Shown: positions 1-6,730, counted from the stretch's first letter. The stretch: 9,725 nucleotides of DNA from Actinomycetes bacterium (GCA_021152765.1 JAGKUT010000019.1:1-9725); one strand, 5' to 3'. Numbers and translations are program-made. The notes: generated by a model from the sequence alone, not told the origin.

Positions 1-1
1 A

Positions 2-625
2 AACATAATAATAGTACTATTAACGATATTCGCATCAATACTAATGTTTACAGGAATTAAAATTACGCATGGGGCAGAACCAATACTAGAAACAACAAAG
101 CTAGGAATGTTCAAATTCTTTACTGTAGACTCAAACATATTTATGGGAATAATCTCTTTAATATTCGTAATTAAAGAAATAAAAAACAAAGAAATAACAA
201 AAACAATGTATAAACTAAAACTAATGGCAACAACTGCAGTTTCACTAACATTCATAGTAGTATTCACATATCTTGGACCAATCTCAAAAGATGGAATAAT
301 TTCATTATTACAAAACAGTAATTTATTCTTTCATTTAGTAATACCGGTACTAAGTATAATAACATTCACACTATTCGAAAAAACAAACAAACTAAAATTC
401 AAAGACACATTATACGGAATAATTCCAACAATTATATACGCAACACTATACCTAATAAATATAATAATACATATGGAAAACGGAAAAGTATCACCAGTAT
501 ATGACTGGTATTGGTTTGTACAAAATGGAGTAAAAACTGCTATAATAGTCGCACCAATGATAATAATAATTTCATATATAATAAGCTTAATACTATGGAA
601 ACTAAATAGAAAGGAAAAAGTATGA
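2..625 (+). CDS. Multi-spanning membrane protein, 5' partial (Pr6Pr/FAR-17a-like pattern)
   Basis: The reading frame is open to the left window edge, so the first in-frame ATG (position 44) is probably internal and the gene starts outside the window. About 208 codons are visible. The product is almost entirely hydrophobic, with roughly six membrane-spanning segments separated by short basic loops and a basic C-terminus (KLNRKEKV). Recognisable features are FFTVDSN after an early segment, a conserved-looking HLVIPVLSIITF helix, GIIPTIIYATLY and YDWYWF. This spacing recalls the Pr6Pr/FAR-17a-like integral membrane families, but I cannot confirm membership and assign no function. The stop overlaps the next start (ATGA, 622-625), so it is translationally coupled to the methyltransferase gene. 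Certain as a gene; family uncertain. Confidence 0.8.
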   Translation, partial: NIIIVLLTIFASILMFTGIKITHGAEPILETTKLGMFKFFTVDSNIFMGIISLIFVIKEIKNKEITKTMYKLKLMATTAVSLTFIVVFTYLGPISKDGIISLLQNSNLFFHLVIPVLSIITFTLFEKTNKLKFKDTLYGIIPTIIYATLYLINIIIHMENGKVSPVYDWYWFVQNGVKTAIIVAPMIIIISYIISLILWKLNRKEKV

Positions 626-1503
626 TACCAGAATTTTTAATAGAACAACTAAACAATCAATACGGACAAGAATTAACAAAACAAATACTAGAAGGATACA
701 ATAAAAAAAGAAACACAACACTAAGAGTAAACACAACAAAAACAACAAAAGAAAATATTAAAACTATACTAGATGAACAAAACATAAAATATGAAGATGT
801 TTCATGGTATGAAGATGCATTAATACTAGAAGAAGAAAAAAATCTAAGAGAATTAGATATTTATAAAAATGGAGAAATATACATGCAAAGCCTATCATCA
901 ATGATACCTCCAATAGTACTAGAACCAAAAAGAGAAAAAATACTTGATATGGCCGCATCACCTGGAGGAAAAACAACAGAAATATATAATTTATCAAATA
1001 AAGAAGCACTAATAACAGCAGTAGAAAAAAATCCTATAAGAGCAGATAGATTAAAATACAATCTAAATAAACAAGGAACAACCGCAACAGTATTACTATC
1101 AGATGCATCAAAACTAGATGAATTCTTTAGATTCGATAAAATATTATTAGACGCGCCATGTAGTGGATCTGGAACACTAAGTATACAAGATAATTCATTA
1201 AATCACTTCAATAAAAACTTAATAAAAAATAGTGTAGAAACACAAAAAAAATTACTAGATAAAGCACTACAAATATTAAAACAAAATAGTACTATGGTAT
1301 ATTCAACATGTTCAATACTATATGAAGAAAACGAGGCTCAACTAGAACAATTAATAAAACAAAATAAAATAGAAATAATTCCAATCAATGAAGAATTATT
1401 TAAAAATATTCCGACACTACCTACAAAAATCCCAGGAACAATATGTGTATTACCAAATGAACTATATGAAGGATTCTTTGTAGCTAAAATAAAAAAAATA
1501 TAG
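622..1503 (+). CDS. NOL1/NOP2/Sun-family RNA m5C methyltransferase (RsmB/RsmF-like)
   Basis: Probable S-adenosylmethionine-dependent cytosine-C5 methyltransferase acting on rRNA or tRNA in the cytoplasm. The 293-aa product has a short N-terminal RNA-binding region followed by a Rossmann-type catalytic domain. The SAM-binding motif DMAASPGGKT is at residues 109-118. The family's two cysteines are both present: DAPCSGSGT (C180, the release cysteine of motif IV) and YSTCSILYEENE (C230, the nucleophile of motif VI). The C-terminal PUA/RNA-binding extension of E. coli RsmF and the NusB-like N-terminal domain of RsmB are both absent, so the protein is about the minimal catalytic size. This matches the short RsmF-like proteins of Gram-positives. 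The target base cannot be told from sequence. Start ATG overlaps the upstream stop by 4 nt; a purine-rich GAAAGGAAAAAG lies just before it. Confidence 0.93.
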   Translation: MIPEFLIEQLNNQYGQELTKQILEGYNKKRNTTLRVNTTKTTKENIKTILDEQNIKYEDVSWYEDALILEEEKNLRELDIYKNGEIYMQSLSSMIPPIVLEPKREKILDMAASPGGKTTEIYNLSNKEALITAVEKNPIRADRLKYNLNKQGTTATVLLSDASKLDEFFRFDKILLDAPCSGSGTLSIQDNSLNHFNKNLIKNSVETQKKLLDKALQILKQNSTMVYSTCSILYEENEAQLEQLIKQNKIEIIPINEELFKNIPTLPTKIPGTICVLPNELYEGFFVAKIKKI

Positions 1504-1511
1504 GAGGTATT

Positions 1512-1967
1512 ATGAAAATATATAATGTAAAAGAAAAACAAGAATACATAGAAGAAATCGCAAGACTATCAAAATTAGAATGGGCAGAATATGATACTGA
1601 AGAAGAACTAAATAATAAGATACAACAAACAATAAACAAAATAAAAAACAACTTAGATAATCCAAGTTATTGTAAATTAGTATTATTAGATAATGATAAC
1701 TTAGTAGGATTCATATCAATTTTTCCTACAGATGGAGATGAATGTCAAGAATTAACCCCATGGTACGCAACAATGTATGTAAAAAAAGAATATAGAGGGT
1801 TAGGATATTCTAAAATACTAAATGACGCAATACTAAAAGAAGCAAAACGCTTAGGATTTAAAAAAATATACTTAAAATCAGAATTAAAAAACTATTACGA
1901 AAAATTTGGAGCCAAATATATAAAAGACTTACAAAATGGAGAAAAACTTTACTATATAGATTTATAA
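1512..1967 (+). CDS. GNAT-family N-acetyltransferase
   Basis: Acetyl-CoA-dependent acyltransferase of the GNAT superfamily, 151 aa, soluble. The central strand LVGFISIFP (about 64-72) leads into the hallmark motif A, MYVKKEYRGLGYSKILNDAI (88-107). There R95-G96-L97-G98-Y99-S100 forms the pyrophosphate-binding turn; the last small residue is Ser rather than the usual Gly/Ala. The C-terminal YYEKFGAKYIKDL (128-140) is the typical motif B region, where Tyr often acts as general acid. The acceptor substrate is unknown. A perfect AGGAGG (1502-1507) overlaps the stop of the methyltransferase gene and sets the start at 1512, so the two are in one operon. It may be a RimI-like protein or a small-molecule acetyltransferase; sequence alone does not decide. 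Confidence 0.9.
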   Translation: MKIYNVKEKQEYIEEIARLSKLEWAEYDTEEELNNKIQQTINKIKNNLDNPSYCKLVLLDNDNLVGFISIFPTDGDECQELTPWYATMYVKKEYRGLGYSKILNDAILKEAKRLGFKKIYLKSELKNYYEKFGAKYIKDLQNGEKLYYIDL

Positions 1968-1979
1968 AAGGAAAATAAA

Positions 1980-2453
1980 ATGAAAGACAAAGCAACAAAA
2001 ATAGTATTTGTATTTTTTATAGGACTAAGCTTAATATTTTTCATAATTGGTATACTATCATTAACAGTAAACCTAAACAAAAAGAAAAACTGTACAGATC
2101 CAGTCATCGCAACTGTTACACAAATAAGAAAATCAACCAATTCAAAACATAAAAGGAATCCATATAAATGTACATATAGACCTGTCTTTTCATATGAATA
2201 TAATAATATAAAATATGAAATCAAATACGGAAAAGGATATAAAGATAAAAACACCTTTGAAAAAGAAAAAGAATATAAAATATATGTAAATCCAAAATAT
2301 CCAAGTCAATTTATTATAGAAGGTCATGAAAACGATATTGATACACTAGCAATTGCTTCACCTATTATTGGAGTATGCATGACAACACTATTTTCAACAA
2401 TATATATAATATATAAAAAACGATATAATAAAATGCAAAGAGGACTAAACTAG
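1980..2453 (+). CDS. Two-TM DUF3592-like membrane protein
   Basis: 157-aa membrane protein. There is a transmembrane helix at about residues 7-30, then a soluble beta-rich domain with the pattern YRPVFSYEYNNIKYEIKYGKGY followed by YKIYVNPKYPSQFI, and a second helix at about 121-144 with a basic tail (YKKRYNKMQRGLN). The order TM - beta domain ending in 'yvNPkyPsqF' - TM is that of DUF3592 proteins, whose function is unknown. Two cysteines (about 38 and 64) flank the start of the soluble domain and could form a disulphide. It is the last gene of the first operon, 12 nt after the GNAT gene, with a modest AAAGGAAA ribosome binding site. Its last codons and stop lie in the hairpin at 2437-2461, and its stop overlaps the convergent hit stop (CTAG). 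Confidence 0.8.
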   Translation: MKDKATKIVFVFFIGLSLIFFIIGILSLTVNLNKKKNCTDPVIATVTQIRKSTNSKHKRNPYKCTYRPVFSYEYNNIKYEIKYGKGYKDKNTFEKEKEYKIYVNPKYPSQFIIEGHENDIDTLAIASPIIGVCMTTLFSTIYIIYKKRYNKMQRGLN

Positions 2454-2461
2454 TCCTCTTT
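2437..2461. terminator. Bidirectional intrinsic terminator built from two gene ends
   Basis: Perfect 11-bp inverted repeat AAAGAGGACTA (2437-2447) / TAGTCCTCTTT (2451-2461) with a 3-nt loop AAC. T residues follow on + (TTTT, 2459-2462) and a T-rich run follows on -. The loop/stem junction CTAG holds both stop codons: TAG for the DUF3592-like gene on + and TAG for hit on -. It should terminate both convergent transcripts. Confidence 0.85.
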
Positions 2462-2833
2462 TAAATTCTCATCCTTTAATTTATTAAATATATCAACTAC
2501 ATCAAATAACTCTTGCTTTTCATTATAAAAAGGTTTAACATGCAAATGAAAATGCTTAACTTCCTGACAATCACCATTGTTTTGAACCAATTGAACACCA
2601 TCACAATTTAACTTATTAATTAATAACTTTTTAACATATCTTGCTACATCCATAATATGCATTAATGTTTCATTATCAATATCATCAATATCCTTAAAAT
2701 GTTTTTTAGGAATAACTAATGAATGTCCGTTACTAGCAGGATTAATATCTAAAAACACCTTAACACAATCATCCTCAAAAATAGTATAAGATGGAATTTC
2801 ACCATTAATTATTTTACAAAATAAACAATCCAT
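2450..2833 (-). CDS. hit: HIT-family nucleotide hydrolase/transferase (HinT-like)
   Basis: 127-aa histidine-triad protein of the HinT/Hit branch, a soluble, usually dimeric purine-nucleotide phosphoramidase or hydrolase. The N-terminus MDCLFCKIINGEIPS is typical, with Cys3 and Cys6 forming half of the zinc site seen in many bacterial members. DINPASNGHSLVIPKKH (29-45) follows. The catalytic triad motif is HFHLHV, with H94, H96 and H98; the middle His is the expected nucleophile. Length is normal for the family. The start has a GGAGATGAT ribosome binding site (GGAG at 2842-2845, - strand) 7 nt upstream. It is transcribed alone, divergent from the suf operon and convergent with the first operon, whose stop codon it overlaps. 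Confidence 0.95.
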   Translation of the reverse strand: MDCLFCKIINGEIPSYTIFEDDCVKVFLDINPASNGHSLVIPKKHFKDIDDIDNETLMHIMDVARYVKKLLINKLNCDGVQLVQNNGDCQEVKHFHLHVKPFYNEKQELFDVVDIFNKLKDENLKED

Positions 2834-2851
2834 AATATCATCTCCATAATT

Positions 2852-2860
2852 ATTATACCA
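2852..2860 (-). promoter_or_regulatory. Proximal hit promoter (extended -10)
   Basis: On the - strand this reads TGGTATAAT, a perfect extended -10 (TGnTATAAT). Its position predicts an mRNA starting near 2845, right at the GGAG of the ribosome binding site, with a leader of about 12 nt. No good -35 is visible, as is usual for extended -10 promoters. Confidence 0.55.
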
Positions 2861-2879
2861 AAAAATTAAAAAACATAAA

Positions 2880-2901
2880 CAAAAAGAGATAAAAATCTCT
2901 T
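2880..2901 (-). terminator. Terminator-like hairpin in the hit upstream region
   Basis: On the - strand AAGAGAT (2901-2895) / ATCTCTT (2890-2884) makes a 7-bp stem with a TTTT loop, followed by a T-rich run that continues for about 20 nt. It lies downstream of the distal divergent promoter (2930-2959) and upstream of the proximal hit promoter. It could act as a leader attenuator or simply insulate hit from divergent transcription. Confidence 0.45.
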
Positions 2902-2904
2902 ACG

Positions 2905-2922
2905 TGAATATCTGCGAATATC
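2905..2922. repeat. Tandem GAATATC repeat, 10-bp period
   Basis: GTGAATATCT followed directly by GCGAATATCC: two copies of GAATATC exactly one helical turn apart. They lie between the hit and suf promoters, near the predicted start site of the distal - strand promoter. The period suits a protein bound on one face of DNA, so this may be an operator, but it is short enough to be chance. Confidence 0.3.
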
Positions 2923-2929
2923 CAATAAT

Positions 2930-2959
2930 ATTATGTGAAATAAAGACATTTCTATTCAA
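2930..2959 (-). promoter_or_regulatory. Distal divergent promoter toward hit
   Basis: On the - strand TTGAAT (2959-2954), an 18-nt spacer and CATAAT (2935-2930). The -35 TTGAAT is the same hexamer used by the tRNA-Arg and antisense-RNA promoters in this window. It overlaps base for base with the -35 of the suf promoter on the other strand, so polymerases at the two sites would compete. Confidence 0.4.
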
Positions 2960-2982
2960 AAAAACATAAATTAATGTATAAT
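2955..2982 (+). promoter_or_regulatory. suf operon promoter
   Basis: TTCAAA (2955-2960), 16-nt spacer, perfect TATAAT (2977-2982). The predicted start near 2988-2989 gives a leader of about 14 nt that is mostly ribosome binding site (GGAGATGAT, 2991-2999). Confidence 0.55.
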
Positions 2983-3002
2983 AGAGGAGTGGAGATGATT
3001 AT

Positions 3003-3761
3003 ATGCATACATTAAAAATAGAAAACTTAACAGCATCTGTAGAAAATAAAACAATACTAAAAGACTTTAATATAGAAATTAAAAGTGGAGAAATTCACGC
3101 AATAATGGGACCTAATGGAACAGGAAAAAGTACACTATCTAAAGTAATAATGGGTTCATCAAACTATAAAATAGAAAAAGGAAAAATACTTTTTGATGAT
3201 AAAGAACTAAATGACCTACCAACAGATGAAAGAGCTAGACTTGGATTATTCTTAGGATACCAAATGCCATTAGAAATAGAAGGAGTATCAAACTCAGACT
3301 TTTTAAGAACAGCCATGAGAAGTAAAAATGAAGAATTCAAACTATATGACTTTATTAAAAAAATAAACTCTACAGTAGATCAATTAAATATGGATAGACA
3401 AATGATACATAGAGGAATAAATGAAGGTTTCTCAGGTGGAGAAAGAAAGAAAAATGAAATTCTTCAAATGTATATGTTAGAACCAAACACAATAATACTA
3501 GATGAAATAGATTCAGGACTAGACGTTGATAGTTTAAGAATAGTAGGAGAAAATGTAATGAAATATTATAAAGAAAACAAACCTGCTATACTTTTAATAA
3601 CACACTATCAAAGACTACTAGACTATATTAAACCAGACTTCGTACACATAATGAAAGATGGACATATAGTAAAAACAGGAGACAAAGAGTTAGTAAAAGA
3701 AATAGAAGAGTACGGATACGATGATGAAAAATTAGGGACAAAAGTAGTTGAGGAAAACTAA
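3003..3761 (+). CDS. sufC: SufC, Fe-S cluster assembly ATPase
   Basis: ABC-type ATPase of the SUF scaffold complex; it powers Fe-S cluster assembly on the SufB/SufD scaffold in the cytoplasm and has no membrane partner. 252 aa, normal length. Walker A GPNGTGKST is at residues 36-44, the SufC-type ABC signature FSGGERKKNEILQ starts at 143, and Walker B IILDEIDSGLD has D167 and E168. The H-loop follows in ILLITHYQRLL. GYQMPLEIEGVS is the SufC Q-loop region and separates it from transport ATPases. It is the first gene of the operon, with GGAGATGAT 4 nt before the ATG. sufD begins 3 nt after its stop. Confidence 0.97.
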   Translation: MHTLKIENLTASVENKTILKDFNIEIKSGEIHAIMGPNGTGKSTLSKVIMGSSNYKIEKGKILFDDKELNDLPTDERARLGLFLGYQMPLEIEGVSNSDFLRTAMRSKNEEFKLYDFIKKINSTVDQLNMDRQMIHRGINEGFSGGERKKNEILQMYMLEPNTIILDEIDSGLDVDSLRIVGENVMKYYKENKPAILLITHYQRLLDYIKPDFVHIMKDGHIVKTGDKELVKEIEEYGYDDEKLGTKVVEEN

Positions 3762-3764
3762 AAA

Positions 3765-4565
3765 ATGAATAAAATAATTTTAGAAAACGATAAAATAATA
3801 GAAGAAAACCTAGACAGTAGTATTAAATATGATATATTTACAAACGATACATTTGGAATTGCTTCATTAACACTAGAAATAACAAATGATACAGACTTAG
3901 AAATAAACTATAATTTCAAAGATAAAACAAAACTAGAAACAATGATAATTGTAAATAAAGATGTAAATTTACGATTATTTGAAAAAATAAATGGTGAATA
4001 CGCAAAACTAAGAACAAAATACTATCTAAAAGAAAATAGTAATGTTAAAACATCAAAATTCAATAACATCAAAGAAATAAAAGAATATACAATAATAAAT
4101 CTAGATGAAGAAAATGCTAGTATTGAATATAACCTTAAAACAATATCAGAAAAAGAAGAAGTATATGACATATTAACATATCACAACGCAAGCAATACAA
4201 TAAGCAATATTAATCCAAATGGAGTAAATATAAAAGATGGAAAACTAAAATTCAATGTATCATCATTCGTACCAAATAAAATAGTAAAATGCGACGCAGG
4301 ACAAAATAATAAAATAATAAATTTAACAAACAATGAATGTATAATAAATCCAAATCTTTATATAGATGAATACGATGTAACTGCTAACCATTCAGCATGG
4401 ATAGGATCATTCAATAGTGATGAATTATTCTACTTAGAATCAAGAGGAATTAATAAAAAAGAAGCAACAAAACTATTAATAAAAGGATTCTTAACAAATA
4501 AATTAGAAATAGAAGAAACAGAAAAAGAAAATATAAAAAATATAATAGATGAATACTGGAGGTGA
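3765..4565 (+). CDS. sufD: SufD-like Fe-S scaffold protein, short form
   Basis: SufB/SufD-family scaffold subunit, expected to pair with SufC (and normally SufB). The C-terminal third is diagnostic: CDAGQNNKIINL, INPNLYIDEYDVTANHSAWIG, then LFYLESRGINKKEATKLLIKGF, the signature shared by SufB and SufD. The His in TANHSAW matches SufD's conserved His, whereas SufB would have an EHEA-type sequence, so I call it SufD. At 266 aa it is much shorter than the usual ~420-440; the N-terminal helical region is missing and the protein opens almost directly into the beta-helix core. The reading frame is intact and no frameshift is visible, so this looks like a genuine short form. Its ribosome binding site (AGGA, 3751-3754) lies inside sufC. 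Stop TGA (4563-4565) overlaps the sufS ribosome binding site. Confidence 0.88.
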   Translation: MNKIILENDKIIEENLDSSIKYDIFTNDTFGIASLTLEITNDTDLEINYNFKDKTKLETMIIVNKDVNLRLFEKINGEYAKLRTKYYLKENSNVKTSKFNNIKEIKEYTIINLDEENASIEYNLKTISEKEEVYDILTYHNASNTISNINPNGVNIKDGKLKFNVSSFVPNKIVKCDAGQNNKIINLTNNECIINPNLYIDEYDVTANHSAWIGSFNSDELFYLESRGINKKEATKLLIKGFLTNKLEIEETEKENIKNIIDEYWR

Positions 4566-4569
4566 AAAA

Positions 4570-5760
4570 ATGAGAGAAGACTTCCCAATGTTAAAAAAAG
4601 ATATAATTTACTTTGACAATGGAGCTACAACTTTAAAACCAAATATATTAATTGAATCTCTAAAAGACTACTATGAAAACTATTCCGCAAACGCACATAG
4701 AGGAGATTACGACATAAGTTTAAAAGTAGATACAATGTATGAAAATACAAGAAAAATAATTAAAAACTTTATAAATGCTAAAAAAGAATCAGAAATAGCA
4801 TTCACAAGTGGCGCAACTGATTCACTTAATAAAATAATATTTGGTTACTTTAGAAACACACTAAAAGAAAATGATGAAGTATTATTAACACTATCAGAAC
4901 ATGCATCAAATATACTTCCATGGTTTGAATTAAAAGACGAACTAAATTTAAATATAAATTATATACCACTAGATGAAAACTATGAAGTAACATTAGAAAA
5001 TTTAAAAAAAGTAATAACTCCAAACACGAAAGTAATATCAATCGCACATACGACAAATGTAGTAGGAGATATTAGACCAATAAAAGAAATAATTGAATAT
5101 GCACATAAAAATAATATATTAGTAGTAATAGATGGTGCTCAATCAGTACCACATATAAAAGTAGACGTACAAGACTTAGATATAGACTTCCTAGCATTCT
5201 CAGCACATAAAATGTGTGGACCAACAGGAGTAGGCGTACTATATGGAAAAGAAGAACTACTAAATAATATTAAACCAATAATATTCGGTGGAGGAATGAA
5301 TGCATCATTCGATTATGACGGAGTAAGAATATATAAAGAAGCACCACATCTATTAGAAGCAGGAACACCAAATATCGCAGATGTTATTGCTTTTGGTAAA
5401 ATAGTAGAATATATAAATAATATAGGAATAGAGAATATTCATAAAAAAGAATTAGAACTAAAACAATATCTAATAGAAAAATTAGAACAAAACAAAAACA
5501 TAACAATATATAATAAAAATAGTAAAAGTGGAATAGTAACATTTAATTATAAAGATATATTCGCACAAGACTTAGCAATATATCTAAATAAATATAATAT
5601 ATGCGTAAGAGCAGGAAACCACTGCGCAAAAATACTAAAAGAAGAATTAAAAGTAAAAAATACATGTAGAGTAAGCTTCTACTTCTATAATACAAAAGAA
5701 GAAATAGATAAGTTGGTAGAAGTATTAAATAACAAAAAAATAAAAGAAGAAATAATATAA
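4570..5760 (+). CDS. sufS: SufS, PLP-dependent cysteine desulfurase
   Basis: Class V aminotransferase-fold enzyme that takes sulfur from L-cysteine as a persulfide for the Suf machinery. 396 aa. N-terminal YFDNGATTLKP, then SANAHRGDYDIS (substrate loop), FTSGATDSLN, SEHASNILPW and VVIDGAQSVPH (the Asp/Gln that hold PLP). FSAHKMCGPTGVG has K214 as the PLP Schiff-base lysine, and VRAGNHCAK has C352 as the persulfide cysteine. The longer start at 4549 is rejected: GGAGGTG (4558-4564) sits 5 nt before the ATG at 4570, and homologues begin near 'REDFPML'. In Firmicutes SufS normally hands sulfur to SufU; no sufU follows here. No terminator is evident after it, so transcripts may continue into secG. 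Confidence 0.97.
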   Translation: MREDFPMLKKDIIYFDNGATTLKPNILIESLKDYYENYSANAHRGDYDISLKVDTMYENTRKIIKNFINAKKESEIAFTSGATDSLNKIIFGYFRNTLKENDEVLLTLSEHASNILPWFELKDELNLNINYIPLDENYEVTLENLKKVITPNTKVISIAHTTNVVGDIRPIKEIIEYAHKNNILVVIDGAQSVPHIKVDVQDLDIDFLAFSAHKMCGPTGVGVLYGKEELLNNIKPIIFGGGMNASFDYDGVRIYKEAPHLLEAGTPNIADVIAFGKIVEYINNIGIENIHKKELELKQYLIEKLEQNKNITIYNKNSKSGIVTFNYKDIFAQDLAIYLNKYNICVRAGNHCAKILKEELKVKNTCRVSFYFYNTKEEIDKLVEVLNNKKIKEEII

Positions 5761-5762
5761 AC

Positions 5763-5791
5763 TTGCAAAAACATAAATAATATGGTAAATT
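5763..5791 (+). promoter_or_regulatory. secG promoter
   Basis: TTGCAA (5763-5768), 17-nt spacer, extended -10 TGGTAAATT (TG at 5783-5784, hexamer 5786-5791). The predicted start near 5798 leaves a leader of about 17 nt that contains GGAGG (5802-5806). Confidence 0.5.
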
Positions 5792-5814
5792 ATTAAGGAC
5801 TGGAGGATTAAAAT

Positions 5815-6027
5815 ATGAAAATATTATTAATTATAGTATCAATTTTAATAATAGCGCTAGTACTATTACAAAGTGGAAAAGCAGAAAGTGCTTCAAGTAT
5901 AATTACTGGTGGAAATGATGATTTATTCGCTAATCGTAAAGAAAGAGGAGGAGAATTATTTATCTCAAGACTTACTTTAGGATTAGGAATTGTATTCTTT
6001 ATAATTTGTATGTTCTACGGATTTTAA
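5815..6027 (+). CDS. secG: SecG, preprotein translocase subunit
   Basis: Small auxiliary subunit of the SecYEG channel in the cytoplasmic membrane. 70 aa with two transmembrane helices: residues 2-19 (ILLIIVSILIIALVLLQSG) and about 50-68 (ISRLTLGLGIVFFIICMFYG). They are joined by the diagnostic cytoplasmic loop LLQSGKAESASSIITGGND. Length and layout are normal for Gram-positive SecG. GGAGG lies 8 nt before the ATG. It stands alone between its own promoter and terminator; rnr and smpB, common neighbours in Bacillus, are not here. Confidence 0.96.
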   Translation: MKILLIIVSILIIALVLLQSGKAESASSIITGGNDDLFANRKERGGELFISRLTLGLGIVFFIICMFYGF

Positions 6028-6050
6028 GATGAATTTTTCATCTTTTTTTT
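6026..6050 (+). terminator. secG intrinsic terminator
   Basis: AAGATGAA (6026-6033) / TTCATCTT (6037-6044), 8 bp with a TTT loop, then a run of T to 6050. The left arm begins inside the secG stop codon TAA (6025-6027). Confidence 0.88.
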
Positions 6051-6064
6051 ATAAAAAAATATAT

Positions 6065-6070
6065 TATAAT
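6065..6070 (+). promoter_or_regulatory. -10 element for the 66-aa membrane protein gene
   Basis: Perfect TATAAT. A -35 would fall in the T-run of the secG terminator. The predicted start at about A6077 is the first base of AGGAGATGAT, giving a leader of about 14 nt. Confidence 0.45.
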
Positions 6071-6090
6071 TAAAATAGGAGATGATAAAT

Positions 6091-6291
6091 ATGTACGATT
6101 TAATACCTTACTTTTTAGGTGGAATGATGATCTTACTAGGTGCTTATATGTCAGGAAGCCCCAAAAAAGCTACAAAAGAAGAATTAAGAAACGATGAAAA
6201 TGCAGTTAAAAAAACAAAAAGAAATGGATTTGTAGTAATTGGATGCGGAGTAGTTCTAATAATATTAGGTATAATCAAAGGTACATTATAA
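6091..6291 (+). CDS. Small two-TM membrane protein, unknown function
   Basis: 66-aa protein I do not recognise. Helix 1 is about residues 4-21 (LIPYFLGGMMILLGAYMSGS). A charged cytoplasmic-type loop follows (KKATKEELRNDENAVKKTKRN), then helix 2 at about 46-63 (GFVVIGCGVVLIILGIIKG). Inside-positive loop residues suggest both termini face out. The ATG at 6082 is rejected because it abuts the GGAG with no spacing; the ATG at 6091 has AGGAGATGAT (6077-6086) at proper distance. It is transcribed alone. Its last four codons and stop are part of the following terminator. Confidence 0.75.
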   Translation: MYDLIPYFLGGMMILLGAYMSGSPKKATKEELRNDENAVKKTKRNGFVVIGCGVVLIILGIIKGTL

Positions 6292-6305
6292 ATGTATCTT
6301 TTTTT
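6277..6305 (+). terminator. Terminator formed by the end of the 66-aa gene
   Basis: AAAGGTACATT (6277-6287) / AATGTATCTTT (6291-6301), 11 bp with two G-T wobbles, loop ATA, then TTTT. The stop TAA (6289-6291) lies at the loop, so the last codons form the left arm. Confidence 0.8.
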
Positions 6306-6314
6306 AAATATTTA

Positions 6315-6323
6315 TGATAAAAT
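6315..6323 (+). promoter_or_regulatory. Extended -10 for the 113-aa membrane protein gene
   Basis: TGATAAAAT in the context TTATGATAAAAT, which recurs exactly upstream of the HAD gene (9092-9103) and nearly so at the antisense-RNA promoter. It predicts a leader of about 9 nt beginning at GGTGAT. Confidence 0.5.
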
Positions 6324-6338
6324 TTAAATGGTGATAAT

Positions 6339-6680
6339 ATGAAAATAGAAAGAAAAAGTATGAAAAAATACATAATCGATTATTTAGAATATGTAGAAAA
6401 AAATAAAGAAAAAGCAGATAAAAAATTTATAGAAGAACATTTAATAAAAATTAAATTCTTCCAACATGAAAGACTAATACACTTAATAGTAACAGTAATA
6501 TATGCATTAATGAATCTTTTAGCGTTCCTACTAGGAATAATTACAAAAAATATAATTCCAGTAATAATAGGATATATGCTAATGTGCTTCCTAATACCAT
6601 ATATATACCATTACTTCCTACTTGAAAATGGAGTACAAAAAATGTATAGACAATATGACGAAATGATTAAAAAACAGTAA
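6339..6680 (+). CDS. Hypothetical two-TM membrane protein
   Basis: 113-aa protein without recognised domains. The N-terminal ~45 residues are highly charged and predicted helical (KKYIIDYLEYVEKNKEKADKK). Two transmembrane helices follow: about 49-67 (IHLIVTVIYALMNLLAFLLGI) and about 72-90 (IIPVIIGYMLMCFLIPYIYH). The tail is short and charged (QKMYRQYDEMIKKQ). Both ends are therefore likely cytoplasmic. GGTGAT lies 3 nt before the ATG. It sits directly upstream of the spoIIIAH-like gene but has its own promoter, and it does not resemble SpoIIIAG. No terminator follows; the TAA stop overlaps the sigma-E-like -35 of the next gene. Confidence 0.75.
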   Translation: MKIERKSMKKYIIDYLEYVEKNKEKADKKFIEEHLIKIKFFQHERLIHLIVTVIYALMNLLAFLLGIITKNIIPVIIGYMLMCFLIPYIYHYFLLENGVQKMYRQYDEMIKKQ

Positions 6681-6705
6681 TATTTATCAAAACTCCAAAT
6701 ATAAT
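6678..6705 (+). promoter_or_regulatory. Sigma-E-like promoter of the spoIIIAH-like gene
   Basis: TAATATT (6678-6684) matches the B. subtilis sigma-E -35 consensus (kmATATT) at every position. After 13 nt, AATATAAT (6698-6705) matches CATACAnT at five of seven fixed positions. The embedded TATAAT (6700-6705) could instead serve sigma-A, but no TTGACA-like -35 accompanies it. The match fits because spoIIIA genes are sigma-E controlled in Bacillus. Confidence 0.45.
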
Positions 6706-6730
6706 CTAATAGATATATTTAGGAGGACAT

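Noticed and set aside
764..1541. Several - strand frames opposite the methyltransferase gene
   Set aside because: Low-complexity shadows without ribosome binding sites; the + strand frame has all catalytic motifs.
4549..4569. Upstream start for sufS (MNTGGEK...)
   Set aside because: It would translate the ribosome binding site itself; the ATG at 4570 is 5 nt after GGAGGTG and agrees with the usual SufS N-terminus.
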